Shown: one piece after another, positions 25,521 to 32,892 of the stretch | Layout of the letters: every line of letters begins with the position of its first letter | Position numbering within the stretch: the stretch's first letter is position 1 | NCBI GenBank assembly: GCA_002686195.1 | Contig: NZAS01000186.1 | Location: forward strand, 1-64,000 | From: Candidatus Pacearchaeota archaeon | Lineage (GTDB): Archaea > Nanoarchaeota > Nanoarchaeia > Pacearchaeales > GW2011-AR1 | Reading direction: 5' to 3' | DNA length: 64,000 nt | The notes under the pieces: generated by a model | Seen by the model: only the letters and a program-made list of their open reading frames with translations | Told to the model about the DNA's origin: nothing | The model's database searches: none | Translations under genes and position numbers: made by a program

Positions 25521-26067
25521 TTAAACTCCGAAGTTCCAATTCTTCAACCAAAATAGGCGCCTTTAAAAAAGCGGCTTCTCTGCGGAAGCCTCTATCTACC
25601 GCTAAGCGGTATAACGTTTCGCTATCTTCCAGGTAGTGCCTAACTCTTTCCTCTTTCCAGCCACCCACGCTAAGGCCCTGCAGATTATCGATCCTATCTG
25701 CCAGCTTAATCATGAGGACTCCGGGAGGGGCTACGCTGAGTGTAGCTAAATATCGCTTGTTTCTATAGTGCTTTTCAGCAGGTTTGCTCAGTAAATCCAC
25801 GTAAGCTGCCACTGTGGGGCCACACTCTCGGTATATGCGCTGATACACCTTGTTAGGGTTATCGCTGTCCTCGAGAGTGTCGTGAAGGACCGCTGCCGCC
25901 AAGTAGGCTGAATCCAGGTGTCTTGCGTACTTGAGGAAACTAAACTTAGCGACCCTTTTGGGGTGCTCTATGTAAGGTTCCCCACCGTCTCTAGTTTGGT
26001 GCCTATGGACATCCTCAGCTATCGCTAAGGCGCGTTTGTAAAGGTTCTCGTCAAATTCAGTAGCCAT
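25474..26067 (-). CDS. RelA/SpoT-type HD hydrolase (MESH1-like)
   Basis: 197 residues from ATG 26067. Motifs in the order of (p)ppGpp hydrolases: RDGGEPYIEHPKRVA (H35), AAVLHDTLED (H62, D63, E66, D67), MIKLADRIDNL (D124, N128). There is no synthetase domain, TGS or ACT, so it is a small stand-alone hydrolase. It could degrade host alarmones or other 3'-phosphorylated nucleotides during infection. The frame overlaps the upstream ribbon-helix-helix gene by 11 bases. Confidence 0.8.
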   Translation of the reverse strand: MATEFDENLYKRALAIAEDVHRHQTRDGGEPYIEHPKRVAKFSFLKYARHLDSAYLAAAVLHDTLEDSDNPNKVYQRIYRECGPTVAAYVDLLSKPAEKHYRNKRYLATLSVAPPGVLMIKLADRIDNLQGLSVGGWKEERVRHYLEDSETLYRLAVDRGFRREAAFLKAPILVEELELRSLSVPGNHKEEENCVQK

Positions 26068-26215
26068 GTTCAATAAGCCAAAGCTCTAGCGTCTGATCCA
26101 CAAGCTTATCCGGAGTAACCGACTTGTCTTCAGCCGCCGCGAGCAAACGTTCGTGTGTGCGTTTTCGTATCTTGATAGTTATCTCCACTTTTCTGGGGGC
26201 ACCTGTTCTAGGCAT
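26057..26215 (-). CDS. Ribbon-helix-helix DNA-binding protein
   Basis: 52 residues starting MPRTGAPRKVEITIKI: the beta strand (VEITIKIRK) followed by two helices (THERLLAAAEDKS; TPDKLVDQTLELWLIEHG) is the MetJ/Arc/CopG fold. AGGA seven bases before ATG. Likely a dimeric transcription regulator of this operon; overlaps the HD hydrolase start. Confidence 0.65.
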   Translation of the reverse strand: MPRTGAPRKVEITIKIRKRTHERLLAAAEDKSVTPDKLVDQTLELWLIEHGY

Positions 26216-26228
26216 GTCTACATCCTGG

Positions 26229-26636
26229 TTACGGGGTTTGTGCGTCTATCCAGCGCTGTAAGGCCTTTGCCACGCCGTCGGGTATAGAGAGTACCGTGTC
26301 GGGAGCGGTATCTGGAGCTGCGCCAACTTTAGGCCAGGAAACGCGCGTTCCGCATTTCATATGCAGTAGGTGTTTCAGGATGCGTTCAGGGTCAGCGCCG
26401 TCTTGTAGCCATCCTGACGTCAGGCGACCAATGGCATCAGCCATGATGGACATGTGACTGCCCGACTTGGCTATGTTTATAAACACCTCTAACGGACAAC
26501 CGTCTTTGCCGTTTATGGTGACATACATCTTAGTAAGCGTACTTTGCACCTCATTTTCGTAAAGGCTGGCGTGTATGGGGACGTTGTACGTAATCCCTTC
26601 CAAGGTCCCTAGTTTACTGCGCGAAACTTTTTCCAT
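26229..26636 (-). CDS. TSCPD-domain protein (NrdJ C-terminal-like)
   Basis: 135 residues from ATG 26636 with AAGGA five bases upstream. TKMYVTINGKDGCPLEVFIN, AKSGSHMSIMADAIGRLTSG and PERILKHLLHMKCG follow the TSCPD domain found at the C-terminus of class II ribonucleotide reductases. Here it is free-standing. The usual T-S-C-P-D end is not seen; the C-terminus is a Pro-rich linker and a short helix (VAKALQRWIDA). May modulate ribonucleotide reductase or act in nucleotide metabolism. Confidence 0.7.
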   Translation of the reverse strand: MEKVSRSKLGTLEGITYNVPIHASLYENEVQSTLTKMYVTINGKDGCPLEVFINIAKSGSHMSIMADAIGRLTSGWLQDGADPERILKHLLHMKCGTRVSWPKVGAAPDTAPDTVLSIPDGVAKALQRWIDAQTP

Positions 26637-26964
26637 CTCATTCCTTCCGTCTTCAAAATCTACGTATTTCTCTACCTGGCGCCGCCGGCAGCTCGAGACA
26701 ACACAGGAGCTGTTCGGAGCAGGGCTTCCGGTGTGCTGCGAAGCAGCATTTACGGGGAGGAGCGTAGCGCTCCCAAAACACTTGTTTGCTAGATTCTGTA
26801 AACAAACGCGCGCGCTCACGTATTTAAGCCGATGAGGTACACCTGCAGTGCACTGTGATGTATGGCAACGTAGGGCTGTTCCACCCGGCTGAAAGCCGGG
26901 AACCCCTACAAACGGTGTAACACCGCCAAGGTTCTCGAGACCACTGAGTGTTAGCGCGTTCGCA
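26637..26964. other. Structured non-coding leader region
   Basis: No convincing gene in 328 bases between two minus-strand genes. It holds tight hairpins: TGCTGC-GAA-GCAGCA (26734-26748), GGAGCG-TAG-CGCTCC (26759-26773), and a nested hairpin around 26870-26920 where GTAGGG..GTTC..CCGGC-TGAAA-GCCGG..GAAC..CCTAC pair in order, followed by CGGTG-TAA-CACCG. Possibly a 5' leader RNA of the TSCPD/HD/kinase operon or an independent RNA. Confidence 0.5.
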
Positions 26965-27204
26965 TCAATTAAGGTGCTTTCTATATTCGTCGTTAGTTTC
27001 TGCGCGCTTTAGGCTATCGGTGGCCAGCTTCAAAAATTCTGGCCTATGTAAAAACTCGCCTATCAGCAATGCTAAAAACACGCTGTCCGGTAAACGACCG
27101 GCTTCTGCGCTACCCACGGCGTCGTCGGACATTACAAATTCCAATCCGCCGTGTTCGCGTAGGACTACCGCTACGTCGTTACCATCTAAACTGACTTTCT
27201 GCAT
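26965..27204 (-). CDS. Small hypothetical protein
   Basis: 79 residues; AGGCGG before ATG. VSLDGNDVAVVLREHGGLEFVMS reads like a small beta sandwich strand pair, then helices (VFLALLIGEFLHRPEF, LATDSLKRAETNDEY). No family recognised. Confidence 0.5.
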   Translation of the reverse strand: MQKVSLDGNDVAVVLREHGGLEFVMSDDAVGSAEAGRLPDSVFLALLIGEFLHRPEFLKLATDSLKRAETNDEYRKHLN

Positions 27205-27243
27205 GACACCGCCTGAATTGCGTTCCTAACCAAAATTTAAGGC

Positions 27244-27693
27244 TTATCTGTAATTGTATAAAGCCTCATCCAGGGAATAGTTCGCATCTAAGCGCTTAGC
27301 AAGACGGATAATTTTTTTAGCGTACGTATATGACGAAGAATAGCAGACATTGCCGGCGTTGTAATGGCATAAAACCTCTTCCAAGTCGCTATACTGCTCT
27401 TTGTACGCCTGTAGCGCAGTAACCCCGGCTTGTATGAGGTCACAATCCTCTGATTCCCCACTCGGGCACCAGTAGCCCGGTATAACCTGCAGAGGGCCTA
27501 GGGCGCCTTTCCCCGACTTAACGTCTCTAAATCGGGACTCGTGCCAAGCCATGGCTATAAGCAGGGCGGGGCTTTCTCCTGACTCAAGCGCCGCTTGCCC
27601 GACTTGTGTGCACGTATTGATTCGCTCTTTTTTATGGGCATCCCCGTTAATCATGGACACCATAGAAATACACATCAGGAATACACCTACCAT
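27244..27693 (-). CDS. Lytic transglycosylase (SLT domain) with N-terminal membrane anchor
   Basis: 149 residues from ATG 27693, chosen for GAGG six bases upstream. Residues 1-16 are a hydrophobic signal/anchor. Catalytic motifs: AMAWHESRF (Glu52), GALGPLQVIPGYW and CHYNAG (111-114), as in SLT/goose-type transglycosylases. It cleaves the glycan backbone of peptidoglycan. The signal-anchor suggests a SAR-type endolysin or periplasmic action. Distinct from the amidase at 50778. Confidence 0.85.
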   Translation of the reverse strand: MVGVFLMCISMVSMINGDAHKKERINTCTQVGQAALESGESPALLIAMAWHESRFRDVKSGKGALGPLQVIPGYWCPSGESEDCDLIQAGVTALQAYKEQYSDLEEVLCHYNAGNVCYSSSYTYAKKIIRLAKRLDANYSLDEALYNYR

Positions 27694-27727
27694 AAACAAC
27701 CTCGTCTGAAGGGGGAGTCGCGGGACT

Positions 27728-28351
27728 TTACGGGATGAAAACCCGTTTAGCAACCGACCCTATCGCTCTAGTGGAGAAAGCATCAATAGCCCCTCCAGTA
27801 AAACCGCCTACTACAGGGGCCAGCTTGCCCAAATTGACCAAACCGTTTCCGTACTTGGTCACCAACTTTAAACCTACGTATTTGTTAATTTCCGCAATGG
27901 CGGCGTCAGGTATCGCTAATATTGCACGCTGGGTAAACGCAACAGACAGGTCAATGCCTGCACTCCGCATAACGTCCATCGCCATATTTCCACAGAGACA
28001 GGCATATATGAACACCCTAACCCGGTCGCTGTAGAGGTCATGCCGCCCCATGTGCGCAATCGCTGCAGACATTCTGAGCTGCAGAAACAACGCAGTCGCC
28101 ATGTTGGCGGGTAGCATCGCGGGCACTGTTAGCGCCCCTGCACAGTTAAACAAAAACCCCGCGGTCCCAGCTTTGGTGGTTTGCCACCGCACCAAGGAAT
28201 CCGCGCTTTCCCTTACGGTGCGAAACTCTTCTAAATAATCATCTGCCAGTGCTATGGCGGTATCTAAACCAGTGCCGCCATTTATAGCTTTGTCGTACGA
28301 CCAATCTAACGTTTTACTTAATAGGTTGTTTGGGGTTTTTGTTTCGTTCAT
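27728..28351 (-). CDS. EcsC family protein
   Basis: 207 residues. FNCAGALTVPAMLPANMATALFLQLRMSAAIAHMGRHDLYSDRVRVFIYACLCGN is the EcsC signature in part (T-x-P-x-x-L-P, then Q-L-R-M-x-A-A-I-A). A hydrophobic central region and a Gly-rich C-terminal part (APVVGGFTGGAIDAFSTRAIG) follow. Family role is linked to membrane-associated processes and secretion; the reason for a phage copy is unknown. Confidence 0.75.
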   Translation of the reverse strand: MNETKTPNNLLSKTLDWSYDKAINGGTGLDTAIALADDYLEEFRTVRESADSLVRWQTTKAGTAGFLFNCAGALTVPAMLPANMATALFLQLRMSAAIAHMGRHDLYSDRVRVFIYACLCGNMAMDVMRSAGIDLSVAFTQRAILAIPDAAIAEINKYVGLKLVTKYGNGLVNLGKLAPVVGGFTGGAIDAFSTRAIGSVAKRVFIP

Positions 28352-28377
28352 CTCTTTCAGTCACGTTTGGGTTTCTC

Positions 28378-28680
28378 CTATCGTTCGCTATGCTCCCTTA
28401 TGGCTTTGTAATAACTGTCGTGAGACCGCGGATGCGTCCCGCCTCGACTCCGAGGGGCGCTGGGCGGGATAGCCGAGTACAGATCCTCAAACTGACGCGC
28501 GTACTTAGCGTCAAAAGGGTCTCGAGGGCTGTTTGTCCTAACCAGTCCCAGAACGGATAGTTTTTGTTTAAGGTTCTTAGGTTTGGGTCTGTATACGCCA
28601 AAATGGCTACAGAGCAGCCAAACCACATCCATAAAGGTCTTGGGAATTACGCCTTCGTCACGTAGATCTTCCAAACTCAA
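28378..28680 (-). CDS. Hypothetical protein
   Basis: 100 residues from TTG (weak AAGG upstream). LEDLRDEGVIPKTFMDVVWLL then a basic segment and DPFDAKYARQFEDLYSAIPP. No recognised family; moderate coding character. Confidence 0.45.
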   Translation of the reverse strand: MSLEDLRDEGVIPKTFMDVVWLLCSHFGVYRPKPKNLKQKLSVLGLVRTNSPRDPFDAKYARQFEDLYSAIPPSAPRSRGGTHPRSHDSYYKAIREHSER

Positions 28681-28707
28681 TACCTTGTAACAAATTACTG
28701 CCCGCTA

Positions 28708-29736
28708 TCACTTCCTTCGTGACTTTCGGTGCATGGGTTTACAGAAATAACCACGCTTACGTAGGCTATGCATTCGGGCACTCGCAGCTTGGTTGGTGGT
28801 GTATTTGTAATAGCCGTCTACGTTCTTTTCCATAAACTCATCGATGGAGTCACAAGAGTTCCACAAGGCCACCAGTTTCTCGGCCTCTTCGGGGTTAAAT
28901 TTGCTATCAGTATTCCTGCGATGTTCGTCCAAGAAATACTTTAGGTTGTAGCCCTTCTTGCGATAGTAGCTGGCTTTTTGACTGGCCTTGGGCAAAGTCA
29001 TGCCTAGTTTTTTGGCCGCTTCTTTGCCAGTACTCGCGGCGTCCCATATCCGTTTAAAATCATGCGCTCGCATGGCGATCGCCATTGTGGGGGTTACCAG
29101 GACGAGGCCGTGTGCATCGGCTAATAATTGCGCCATACGCGTGGTGAGATTCAGCTCTTTCGCAAAATCAACCAGTAGGGGTTTCTCTTTCGCAACGCGT
29201 TGCGCCACTTCCGCCGGTACCCGCTCCCACCTACTAGGGAACTTGGGTATACCGCGCAGCTTTCGCCACTGCCGGACCCGCTCCCTAGAAACTCCAAGTT
29301 CTTTGGCAATGTCTATGTCTTTGGCCTTGCCAAGTTTCGCCACCGCCTCTTCGGTAAGTTTTCCAACGTACCCGGAAGACCCGTATTTAGCGGTGTGTGC
29401 CTTCTTTAGAGGTGAAAGACCCGCCCGACGTGCCCAGTAAGACACCGTCGTGGGTGTTATGTCGAACAACACCGCAAGTTCTTTGGCGGTTTTATTTGGA
29501 CACAGGCGCAGAAAATCGTCTTTGCAACGGGAGAACTTGTCGTGCCTGTCGTGATTTAGGCCTAACGCCTCAGCGATGCTAAACACCACTCCTCGACTGA
29601 CCTTGTACTGACGCATTAAGCCTGGGATGGTCTCTACGCGATACCGCGCCAAAAACTCCTCACGCGCGTCTTCTGATGCTTCTATACGCTTTTTTAGTCG
29701 CAAACCGCGTGCATGGGTCGTAGCTTTTTTACCCAT
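28708..29736 (-). CDS. Multi-helix-turn-helix DNA-binding protein
   Basis: 342 residues, basic. At least three HTH-like segments in tandem: LMRQYKVSRGVVFSIAEALG (~40), AKELAVLFDITPTTVSYWAR (~84), DIAKELGVSRERVRQWRK (~142, sigma-70 region 4-like), plus DFAKELNLTTRMAQLLADAH (~190) and a Lys-rich C-terminal end. Such chains suggest a sequence-specific regulator, sigma/anti-sigma-like factor or recombination protein. None of the standard catalytic motifs is present. Confidence 0.6.
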   Translation of the reverse strand: MGKKATTHARGLRLKKRIEASEDAREEFLARYRVETIPGLMRQYKVSRGVVFSIAEALGLNHDRHDKFSRCKDDFLRLCPNKTAKELAVLFDITPTTVSYWARRAGLSPLKKAHTAKYGSSGYVGKLTEEAVAKLGKAKDIDIAKELGVSRERVRQWRKLRGIPKFPSRWERVPAEVAQRVAKEKPLLVDFAKELNLTTRMAQLLADAHGLVLVTPTMAIAMRAHDFKRIWDAASTGKEAAKKLGMTLPKASQKASYYRKKGYNLKYFLDEHRRNTDSKFNPEEAEKLVALWNSCDSIDEFMEKNVDGYYKYTTNQAASARMHSLRKRGYFCKPMHRKSRRK

Positions 29737-29795
29737 CTATCAAACCTAAAGATTTGTGGGGCGATGCCCCTAGCGTGGCATGCCGGAGAGGCGAG

Positions 29796-30218
29796 CTAGG
29801 GTTGGGAAAAATTGAGTTCACCAAAATATTCGTTGTTAATGCTGTAGTAACACCGCCGTATGTTTTTGCGTTTGAGCACACTAAGACACATTGAACATGG
29901 TCTTGAATTGGCGAATCCATAGGTGTTGATTCGCACAACGATGACATCTCTACCACTGACAATCTCCTTCGGAACAAAATGAATACACGCTATCTCAGCG
30001 TGCATGTTGGCTTCCAAAAACGGTCTTTTACGGCAAGGACGAACCCAGCCGACCGATCTCCCTTTGTTATGACCACTTGAGTAGATGCGATTCTTCTTGA
30101 AGAGCGCCGCACCGTGCTTATAAGTACACTCTGATTTCAGAGCTTCTTTTTTGGCGCAAGCCAAAGCCTGCGCTAGGCCTTTCCCGAAATCTTCGAGAGA
30201 GACCTTTCTGCTAAGCAC
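29796..30218 (-). CDS. Cytidine/deoxycytidylate deaminase-fold protein
   Basis: 140 residues from GTG. HAE at 73-75 (MHAEIACIHF) and PCSMC (107-111) form the zinc site of the deaminase superfamily; the strand VGWVRPC..RPFLEA and C-terminal RRCYYSINN fit. Could be a dCMP/cytidine deaminase serving dUMP synthesis, or act on a modified base or RNA. Follows a small gene directly. Confidence 0.75.
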   Translation of the reverse strand: MLSRKVSLEDFGKGLAQALACAKKEALKSECTYKHGAALFKKNRIYSSGHNKGRSVGWVRPCRKRPFLEANMHAEIACIHFVPKEIVSGRDVIVVRINTYGFANSRPCSMCLSVLKRKNIRRCYYSINNEYFGELNFSQP

Positions 30219-30220
30219 TT

Positions 30221-30475
30221 CTATAGATGGACTATATCTGGAACCAGGAGGGTACCGGAATCAGTAAAGATGACTTCATCCTTGCTGCATTCCCGGTAAG
30301 CCTCTGCGGGGAGCTCAGGTAGCTCCTCGATGGTATATGAGACAAACCCGCCCTTATCCATTGGTATGCCCGTAACGTGCTGAGAAACAACACGTTCTTC
30401 TTTAGCGGTAAAATATTTCGTCACCTTTCCTAGGCTGTTCACATAGCCTGTGACACTAAAATACTTTGTTGTCAT
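30221..30475 (-). CDS. Small hypothetical protein
   Basis: 84 residues; GAGG before ACACA-ATG. Beta-type: KYFSVTGYVNSLGKVTKYFTA, SYTIEELPELPAEAY, VIFTDSGTLLVPDIVHL. Coupled to the deaminase gene (two bases apart). Unknown function. Confidence 0.5.
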   Translation of the reverse strand: MTTKYFSVTGYVNSLGKVTKYFTAKEERVVSQHVTGIPMDKGGFVSYTIEELPELPAEAYRECSKDEVIFTDSGTLLVPDIVHL

Positions 30476-30648
30476 TGTGTCCTCGTGCGTGTGCTCGGTT
30501 TAGCGGTGTATAGCTTTATTGTTCTACGCTCTTTATGTTTGCGGGGTTGCGCAAACCAGTAAGGTTAATACCTAAAAACAAACTAAAAACAGCGTAACGC
30601 CGTCGAGAGTAATTCTCCACTAGAACTTTGTAAATAGCTGTACGTAAC

Positions 30649-30690
30649 CTGGGCGACGCGGAACCGTTTTATGAGTCCCGCGTCGCTCAG
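30649..30690. terminator. GC-rich hairpin after IS110-like gene
   Basis: CTGGGCGACGCGG (30649-30661) pairs with CCGCGTCGCTCAG (30678-30690) around a 16-base loop, just beyond the stop of the 30701-31768 gene. No T run. The 30476-30700 gap also holds TTTGCG-GGGTTG-CGCAAA (30538-30555). Confidence 0.5.
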
Positions 30691-30700
30691 GCGTATTTCA

Positions 30701-31768
30701 TTACGCTCCGTGAGAGCGTCCGCGCTTCTCCTCCCAGTAAGTGAGGTGCGGCGGAATCGGAAGGTCTTCTTCCAAGCGCATCTGCTTCCACGCATCGGCC
30801 AACAACTGCTTGACCATCACCCGGTTACACGTAGACATGACGTGCTTGTCCTTACCCGCGCGAATGGCTTTGTCCGGACCAGCGCTGCACTTGGGGCATG
30901 CGCCGTCCTTGTAGGCCGTTGGAACCTCCGTGGTGCTGTGCTTGCTCTCACTCTTACAAGTAGCACAAGCTTCGTAACCCCAGGCGGTGTCGAAGTCGCC
31001 TCGAGTGTTCAGGTACCACATGTGGTCCCAGAACCTTTCCACGTAAGGTCCGCGGATCAATTTCTTACCGCGGAGGGTGTCCTTGCGCTTCCAGCCCTTT
31101 TTCACCAGGGCGTCGATCTCCGCCTTGTCCTTCCCGTCGATGTTACGGACACAGCCCCGCAGCAAATTGACAGGCAGAACGCCCAACATCTTTGCCCGCA
31201 CGTTCATGGAGAAGGCATTGACGACACCCTTCTCACGACGAGGACTCCGGCCGCGACCATTCGAGGTAGGAACCACATTGAGGCCCGCAAAACTCCAGTA
31301 GGAACTGGGGCGCTCACCCTTGTAGGGGTCGAAGTGGCTGATAATAAAGCCGGCCATGAGAGGACCGACGCCGTCGATGTCCAACAACCAACGACCCGCC
31401 TTGAATTTACGGGTCAAGCGGTCAATGTCCTTCTCGTAGTCTTTGAGAAGAGCGTCGCCTCGTACAGCAAAGTCCTCCATCCGGTCCAGGTGTTCCGGGA
31501 GAAGGTGGATATTGGCACCACCCTTCTTGGGCCCTTTCTTGGGCAAGGGCTGACCGTCTGCGAGCGCTACGAGCGCCTTTTCGCGGTCTTTGGAGGTTGG
31601 GACGTGGATGCCGCGTTGTTTGGCGGAAATTTTCCAACGCTGCCAGTCGTAGTAATTGTTAACCAGCGCGCGCAAAAATACGCGATCAGGGTTCATGTCG
31701 TAGGGTGTCCACTCTGATTCTGGTGTGTTTTTGGCTACCAATTTAATCTCCTTGGCATGTTTGGGCAT
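30701..31768 (-). CDS. IS110-like (Transposase_20) protein lacking the DEDD domain
   Basis: 355 residues. LDIDGVGPLMAGFIISHFDP (129-148) with YWSFAGLNVVPTSNGRGRS (157-175) matches the helix-hairpin-helix core of IS110/IS116/IS902 transposase C-domains. The residues 1-120 are helical and show no N-terminal DEDD/RuvC-like motif set. A zinc ribbon is inserted near the C-terminus (C268, C271, C291, C294). Found orphan in phages; RNA-guided activity is known for full IS110 enzymes but cannot be claimed here. Confidence 0.6.
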   Translation of the reverse strand: MPKHAKEIKLVAKNTPESEWTPYDMNPDRVFLRALVNNYYDWQRWKISAKQRGIHVPTSKDREKALVALADGQPLPKKGPKKGGANIHLLPEHLDRMEDFAVRGDALLKDYEKDIDRLTRKFKAGRWLLDIDGVGPLMAGFIISHFDPYKGERPSSYWSFAGLNVVPTSNGRGRSPRREKGVVNAFSMNVRAKMLGVLPVNLLRGCVRNIDGKDKAEIDALVKKGWKRKDTLRGKKLIRGPYVERFWDHMWYLNTRGDFDTAWGYEACATCKSESKHSTTEVPTAYKDGACPKCSAGPDKAIRAGKDKHVMSTCNRVMVKQLLADAWKQMRLEEDLPIPPHLTYWEEKRGRSHGA

Positions 31769-31770
31769 GG

Positions 31771-31998
31771 TTAGCCCATGAAATCATTGATACGAGGATC
31801 TCTGTTACCTGCTACGGCTTCAGCAAATACTCGTGCCAGCTCGGGACCTTCATGATGAATGAGTCCCATACAGATCAACCTCAAAACATCGCCGGACAAC
31901 ATTTGCCGGCCTAACAGGGAGCTGAGTGTCAGGAAGCCTCTTTCCCAATCAATCTCAGCACTCGATCCCTGTCCTGATTGAACATCGGGCTCGAGCAC
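31771..31998 (-). CDS. Small helical protein
   Basis: 75 residues from GTG 31998 with AGGAG four bases upstream. EIDWERGFLTLSSLLGRQ then MGLIHHEGPELARVFAEAVA. Overlaps the Cys-rich gene by 70 bases in another frame and ends two bases before the IS110-like gene start. Not recognised. Confidence 0.45.
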   Translation of the reverse strand: MLEPDVQSGQGSSAEIDWERGFLTLSSLLGRQMLSGDVLRLICMGLIHHEGPELARVFAEAVAGNRDPRINDFMG

Positions 31999-32195
31999 CC
32001 TGCTCCTATTGCCATGGCCTCTTTCAACCAAGGCTTTTCCGTCACTAGTCGGCATGTGTATTCTCCGGGGGCATCTCCTTGTAAATAAGTACAGTTTTTA
32101 AGGGGCGCGCCGTTGGCCACTCCAATGGCGCACGTCGCTACTTTGCAGCAATAGCCGCTTCTAACGCAGGGCGCTGCGCGCGTTTTCAGGTGCAT
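31929..32195 (-). CDS. Cys-rich protein of CxxxGYCC type
   Basis: 88 residues. PCVRSGYCCKVATCAIG, KNCTYLQ, YTCRLV and AGCSSPMFN give seven or more conserved Cys with spacing like YkgJ-type or phage Cys-rich proteins that bind metal. The start codon abuts the first box of the 36-bp array: the minus-strand box AGCGAGCC lies two bases before ATG, with no ordinary ribosome site. Confidence 0.6.
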   Translation of the reverse strand: MHLKTRAAPCVRSGYCCKVATCAIGVANGAPLKNCTYLQGDAPGEYTCRLVTEKPWLKEAMAIGAGCSSPMFNQDRDRVLRLIGKEAS

Positions 32196-32197
32196 AG

Positions 32198-32892
32198 GGC
32201 TCGCTCATCAAATAGGGGTTACTCTCCTGCAAAGGCTCGCTTCTGCTACCGGGGGGATTTTTAGTCCTTTGGCTCGCTTTCATCGCCTGGGTTTCTCAAT
32301 CTGCGGGGCTCGCTTTCGCTCTTAGGGTTTCTCGGGAAGACAGGCACGCTTTTTAGTACAGGGTGACTCTTCGGCTTTGGCGCGCTCTAGTTGTTCGGGT
32401 TATTCGAATACACGGGCTCGCTCGTCGTATCAGGGTTTCTCGAACCCAAAGGCTCGCTCATAGGAATAGTTCCCCTCTTCATCTTTGGCGCGCTTTCTCC
32501 ACCAGGGTGTCTCATAGCTTTTGGCTCGCTTTTCTCCGTAGGGTGTCTTCTGATCTAAGGCTCGCTTAGCAGGTATGGGTTTCTTTCCGCCAAAGGCTCG
32601 CTCTGCAAGTCAGGGTTTCTACTTGGGAATGGCTCGCTGCCTGGCTAAGGGTTGCTGCGACTTTGGGGCACGCTATCTGGGTAGGGGTTCCTCCAACTTT
32701 ATGGCTCGCTCTCAATCTAAGGGTCTCTTTGCTTGACGGGCTCGCTCTATCCGTAAGGGTTTATCTCTTGAGTGAGGGCTCGCTCATCAAAAAAGGGTCT
32801 CTTCTCGTATCAGGCTCGCTCATTACCCGGGGGTTACTTGGCGAGTCCGGCCCGCTCTGGTGTGCTGGTTATCTCGGCTCTAGGGGCTCGTT
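32198..32892. repeat. 36-bp-period array with two alternating conserved boxes
   Basis: Nineteen units of GGC(T/A/G/C)CGCT - nine variable bases - (A/T/G)GGGT(T/G/C)NCT - ten variable bases. Box A starts at 32198, 32234, 32271, 32307, 32343, 32379, 32415, 32451, 32487, 32523, 32559, 32595, 32631, 32667, 32703, 32739, 32777, 32813 and 32849, with a last degenerate copy at 32885. The spacing is exactly 36 except one 37 and one 38. The 8-9-base boxes are conserved while the 9-10-mers between them differ in each unit. It precedes the minus-strand operon that ends in the IS110-like gene. Confidence 0.9.

Noticed and set aside
26820..26920. Hammerhead-type ribozyme (CCGATGAG)
   Set aside because: The core needs CTGATGA plus a GAAA strand in the right place; the second strand and stem II are not found.
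30671..31717. A 348-residue plus-strand gene
   Set aside because: It is the antisense shadow of the IS110-like gene; the minus strand has the HhH motif and zinc ribbon.
32198..32892. CRISPR array
   Set aside because: Constant boxes are only 8-9 bases and the variable parts 9-10 bases; a CRISPR needs ~21-40-base repeats and 25-40-base spacers. No cas gene is present.
32198..32892. A 12-residue coding repeat (R-N-P/S-E-P on minus, L-A/R-V-S on plus)
   Set aside because: 36 bases equal 12 codons, but stops occur in several units in the minus frame (e.g. units near 32379, 32559, 32631) and in the plus frame at units near 32343 and 32559. Variable segments show no codon pattern.
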